Shown here piece by piece: positions 60,250 through 64,000 of a DNA stretch of 64,000 nucleotides. Each line of letters opens with the position of its first letter. The stretch's first letter is position 1. The position numbers were made by a program, and so were the translations under genes. The stretch spans positions 27,156,001-27,220,000 of the forward strand of contig OZ231128.1 in the NCBI GenBank assembly GCA_965153355.1, in the 5' to 3' direction. Source of the stretch: Flaccisagitta enflata. Its lineage: Eukaryota > Chaetognatha > Sagittoidea > Aphragmophora. The notes beneath the pieces are model-generated. The model had not been told where the DNA came from. It worked only from the letters and a program-made list of their open reading frames with translations, and did not search any database.

Positions 60250-61360
60250 TCTCTAAAAGACGTGCTCCGTAACACGCATATCAAGGGCCGAGGACCGAAC
60301 AAACAAATCAAATGAGATAGAAAACGAGGACGTGTGATAGCACGAAGCTCAAGACATTTCATCAACCAAACCATGATAAACCAACAAACTCATAAACCAA
60401 GAAAGCACTGGACAGATGAACCGACTGACCGACAGACAGGCGAACCAACGACAAACCGGCGAACCGGCGAAGGGGCAGAACGAAGTTGTGACTCAAATTA
60501 ACTTTCGAGTGAACGATGAGATACTATCTTCGCCAAAAGAAACGCGACACCTTCTATCTAGAATATCTTGGCTTCTAGAGAAGCGCAGTCGAAGTGATCG
60601 TCTATTCTTAGCCTCAGAAAAAAAAACGTCCAAAAATAACTCGTGTTAACAACATGTTGTTCAAGAGGTGATCGACGATTATTTGTGATTGCGGCCGTGG
60701 ATAAGATGTACTCAACATAACGCCGAATATCGCTAACGGGTGGGCAGGGGCAGTAAACTAAATGGGCAGGGGCAAAAACGTGGGTGTGTGGGACTGTAAT
60801 GGGGGGGGGGGGGGGGGGGTCATAAAAAAAGATCATGAGAGAGAGAGAGAGAGAGAGAGAATTGTTGAAAAGAAAGTTGTAACGCTGATCTACTCTGACG
60901 AAGTAATTCATGATTTAACGTTTCTTCCCTGACTGTGACTCTCACTGGCATGGTCGAGAAGGAAGAGCCCATGCCAGCCCAGAATGTCCAACTCCCCACG
61001 CCTTAAGCACACGCCAATTTCTCTTCTAACTAAATTTACGATTACACTTCCTATCCAGATACTTCAATTTTTAGCAAACATTAGTCGCGTTCACGCGACT
61101 CTACTATCTTGGAAAAAAAATCTCCCGCCTTGTAATAAAAACATATTTATTAGCATGAAAACAGTAACAAATTCATGAATAATTAGTCTGAGCTCCTTTT
61201 GACTAAATCAGGGCCGCCATTTGCTGGGGAAGTGATTTGAAGAGCTTCAAGATGTAATTCTGGAGTGATGGGTCTCCAGATCTTTCGCGCAATTTTTTTT
61301 TATCTTTTTTTCCACTATATTTACACTCATAGCTACCAAAAGATACATCAAATCATAAAA
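60250..61360. other. No confident gene
   Basis: A + frame (60416-60649) has mixed composition but starts in ACCGACAGACAGG-type repeat. A poly-G run and (GA)n lie at 60805-60861. A lone hairpin GTCGCGTTCACGCGAC with TTAG before it sits at 61083-61101. Confidence 0.4.
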
Positions 61361-61364
61361 AAAT

Positions 61365-62240
61365 TGGTGACTAAAATGAAGCCCTTCAAATTTGCAAGCT
61401 GCCTGCGCAAACCGCATCTGTCTAGCGCAATGCGTTTAGAAGAAATTTGAAAAACAGTGAAGAGATCTCATTTAAAATTTGTGTAGAAATACTACCTTGG
61501 AAATAAATATAGAATCAACTTCAATTTAAGATATCTCGGCTTTAAAAAACGCCAAATAACTTTGTAAAAAAAATTAAAAAATCAAATTAATCTACATCGA
61601 AAAATCTACAAAATGAGTGCAATCTGGCACCTGTAGCTTTTTTCATTTAGAAATGACAAGCAAATGAGTGAAAACAGTCATTTTGAAATTTGCAAAATAA
61701 TTGATGAGGTAGGATTGAAAGTAAATTAGAGACACCTTCAATCTAGATTATCTCAGCTTCCGGAGAGGCTAGAGAGTTTTCAAAAAAAAGCAAATCAATC
61801 TTTGTCAAAAAATCTACAAGATAAGCGCGATCTGGTCACTGTAGCTTTAACCGTTTAGAAATGACAAGCAAAAAAGTAAAAACATGTCTTTGATATCATT
61901 AGTCCATAGGAGTTTAACAAAAGCAGTGGAATAATAGCATGATTTTATGAAAAAAATGGTTTACAAATTGCCTCCCAAACGTAAAACCGGATAAGTTGAT
62001 TAAGAAAAAGGTTATGTGAAATACTAGTACAATCAGTAAAATGTTTTATGTGATGTAAGGATAAGAAATCAAACAATTCCTCTGTTGATTCTATACTTAT
62101 TTCCTAGGTAGTAGCACAAGCAAAATTGAAGCATTTCAATCAAAGTTGAATAACTTTTAAACGCATTGTGCTAGAGGGATGCGGTTTGCGTAGATCTCTT
62201 ACAAATTTGAAGGGCTTTAATTATCTCTTCTATTTTTTGA
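61365..62240. mobile_element. Probable foldback element with internal tandem units
   Basis: GAAGCCCTTCAAATTTGCAA through CGCAAACCGCATC to GCGCAATGCGTTTAGAAG (61379-61441) is mirrored at 62150-62222. Between the arms are two ~220 bp tandem units that share GCAATCTGGCACCTGTAGCT and TTTAGAAATGACAAGCAAA (61500-61905). No coding capacity was seen. Confidence 0.5.
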
Positions 62241-62302
62241 TGATTGGTTGATGTTAATCTGAGATATACATGTAAACGTGCCGGAAGATTTTTTTTTCCA
62301 AG

Positions 62303-62456
62303 ATAGTACACCCTACTTTGTCGGTCCATCAGTCACATTTTACTTTTCCGTCGTTTAAGAGGTTTTTGGAAAGCTCAAATAATTTGTCCCCTCAAATACT
62401 GCTCTTGCCCGCCCGCCCGCACGCGACTGGGGCAGCCGTGTTTCTGGTCTTGTTTC
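62303..62456 (+). mobile_element. HINE-like copy lacking the hairpin
   Basis: ACACCCTACTTTGTCGGTCC, CTCTTGCCCGCCCGCCCGC, ACGCGACTGGGGCAGCCG and the end TGTTTCTGGTCTTGTTTC. The hairpin side is replaced by unrelated T-rich sequence. Confidence 0.6.
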
Positions 62457-62747
62457 TTACGTTTCTATCTACCCCTCAAAGCCTGATATCAGCCAAGTAA
62501 AGAAACATCAGAATGGGTATAGCTTTTTTCTCCCTCATTTCTACTGATGCCACCTGGTATGTCGTTTCTTAAAAGGGGCCCCAAATCTGGCCCCATATCT
62601 TGATGCTGGATCTGGGAATCGCTATCTGGAGTGGAAAAGGCTAGCCAGATCTTGATTGCTCTAAATATACTGATTCTTGGTCGAAGACAACACTACAAGT
62701 TCCAGGAACAAAAAGTCTGTCCAAATGGCATGCTCTTTGATGCTGTC

Positions 62748-62779
<32 letters not shown>

Positions 62780-62917
62780 ATTGGATTGCATACAGCGATT
62801 CATATTGCAGGTAGTGGTAACTGGAGTCATCAAATTTTCATTCTGTTGTTATATAAACTTGCAAACAAGCTTGATAGGCTCCAACATATAGCTATCTTTT
62901 ATTGACTGGGTTTCATT

Positions 62918-63830
62918 GGGCAGCGGCCCCGAAGGGGCCGATGACCTATGCTTTCACACAGGGAGAAATTTTCTCCATCGCCTTCTTCTTCTCCTCCTTC
63001 TCCTTCTTCTCCCCCCCCCCGGCTTCGAAGCTCAAATTGCAGCCTCAAGCCCAAATCACAGTCTCGAGCTTGAATCCCAGGCTCAGGGCTCAAATTCCAA
63101 CCTTATGGCTTAAATCCCAGCTTCATCGCGCATATTCCAATCTTTTGGCTCAATTCCCAGCCTTATTACTCAAATTACAGCCTAGCAAAGGTCATCGGTT
63201 CCTTTGGGGCCTGCTGACCTCTCAAATCCCCCCTCCTCCTTCTTCTCCTGGCCTTGGAACCTTAGACTAGCCTTGAGGCCCAAATTCTAGCCTCAAGGCC
63301 CAAATCCTAGCCTCAAGGCCCAAATCCTAGCCTCAAGGCTCAAATCCCAACCTTAAGGCTGAAATCCAAACCTTGAGGCTCAAATCCCAACCTTGAGGCT
63401 AAAATCCCAACCTTGAGGCTCAAATCCCAGTCTAGAGGCCCATATCCTAGCCTTAAGGCTCACATGCCAGCCTCAAGGCTCAAATTCCAGCCTAAAACCT
63501 CAAATCCCAGCCTCAAGTCTCAAATCTCAGCCTCAAGTCTCAAATCACAGCCTCGAGGCTCAAATAACAGTCTCATTGCTCTAATCACAGCCTAGAGACT
63601 CAAATCCCAGGCTCATATCCCAGCCTAAGGCCTCAAATCCCAGCCTTGAGGCTCAAATCACAGCCTTAAGGCTCAAATCTCATTATTGATGCTCACATTC
63701 AATCCTAGAGCTTCAAAACTCACTAAGCATAGGTCATCAGCCCTTCAGGGCCGCTGCCCCTCTCACCATCACACACCCACATATACTCACAGAGGGGCAA
63801 CGGGTACCGCTGACCATCTAAAGCTTTTGC
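62918..63830. mobile_element. Family B element with ~20-bp minisatellite core
   Basis: The left arm GGGCAGCGGCCCCGAAGGGG, then CCGATGACCTATGC, is mirrored at 63728-63761 (GCATAGGTCATCAGCCCTTC, then GGGCCGCTGCCC). Between lie about 35 units of CTCAAATCCCAGCCTCAAGG. An internal reversed arm relic lies at 63186-63220. The hallmark GGGCAACGGGTACCGCTGACC follows at 63795. It is the clearest full copy of the family. Confidence 0.75.
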
Positions 63831-64000
63831 AACTATTTTATTTTATTATGAAGATTTCTCAAAAAGCACTTGGGGAATGAATTTTTTTTAACTTTGGTTA
63901 CATGTATATCAGCCCAATGCTACACAAAAATGTAGAGAAGCCCTCTTCCATGTGATTTTTCACTCAGATTTTCTTATAAAGCACAGTGATACACACACAC
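63831..64000. other. No feature; window ends in a CA run
   Basis: AT-rich sequence, with a (CA)n tract beginning at the last ten bases. Confidence 0.5.

Overview
This window is animal nuclear DNA, with no sign of operons or bacterial genes. Genes are split into short exons with GT/AG introns from 0.3 to over 11 kb. The rest is packed with very long microsatellites, 10-46 bp minisatellites and short non-autonomous transposons. A Vilse/CrossGAP-type RhoGAP and a sea-urchin-egg-lectin (SUEL) domain joined to Ig domains point to a bilaterian. The main mobile family (hairpin end, ACGG tetranucleotide, internal tandem core) resembles the Helitron-related pearl/HINE elements described in bivalves. 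A marine invertebrate, possibly a mollusc or other lophotrochozoan, is therefore my guess, at low confidence.

Four gene bodies can be read in pieces. (1) + strand, 16.6-29.3 kb: five phase-consistent exons encode a roughly 449-residue type I membrane protein with a signal peptide, an eight-cysteine SUEL lectin domain, two Ig-like domains and one membrane span. I know of no named family with this order, and it is the best candidate here for an undescribed recognition receptor. (2) - strand, 47.0-33.0 kb: five exons give the C-terminal 252 residues of ARHGAP39 (Vilse/CrossGAP), covering the whole RhoGAP domain to the stop codon, with a Thr/Ser-rich insertion in the domain. The MyTH4 and WW exons should lie further upstream and I did not find them. 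(3) + strand, 42-59.7 kb: at least four exons with compatible phases thread through and beyond the ARHGAP39 introns on the opposite strand. They may be the cytoplasmic tail of gene 1 or a separate gene. (4) - strand, near 9.6 kb: the terminal exon of an unidentified protein with a poly(A) signal.

Layout. 1-5.6 kb holds three transposons nested inside one another and a foldback element. 5.8-15 kb is a mosaic of HINE-like copies and a second repeat family, called family B here (inverted ends around a ~20 bp minisatellite), plus the terminal exon at 9.6 kb. 16.5-29.3 kb is the lectin-Ig gene, with introns full of microsatellites and inserted elements. 29.3-33 kb is the tail-to-tail interval. 33-47 kb is the RhoGAP end of ARHGAP39, interrupted by a 1.8 kb HINE-like element swollen by two minisatellites. 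47-64 kb is accessory DNA with scattered + strand exons, a 593 bp palindromic transposon with a recognisable paralogous empty site, further HINE-like copies and a large family B element.

Most long open frames in the window are artefacts of simple repeats and are not annotated as genes. I saw no tRNA, rRNA, CRISPR or prokaryotic feature. All exon calls come from reading splice signals and frames by eye, and no database search was possible.
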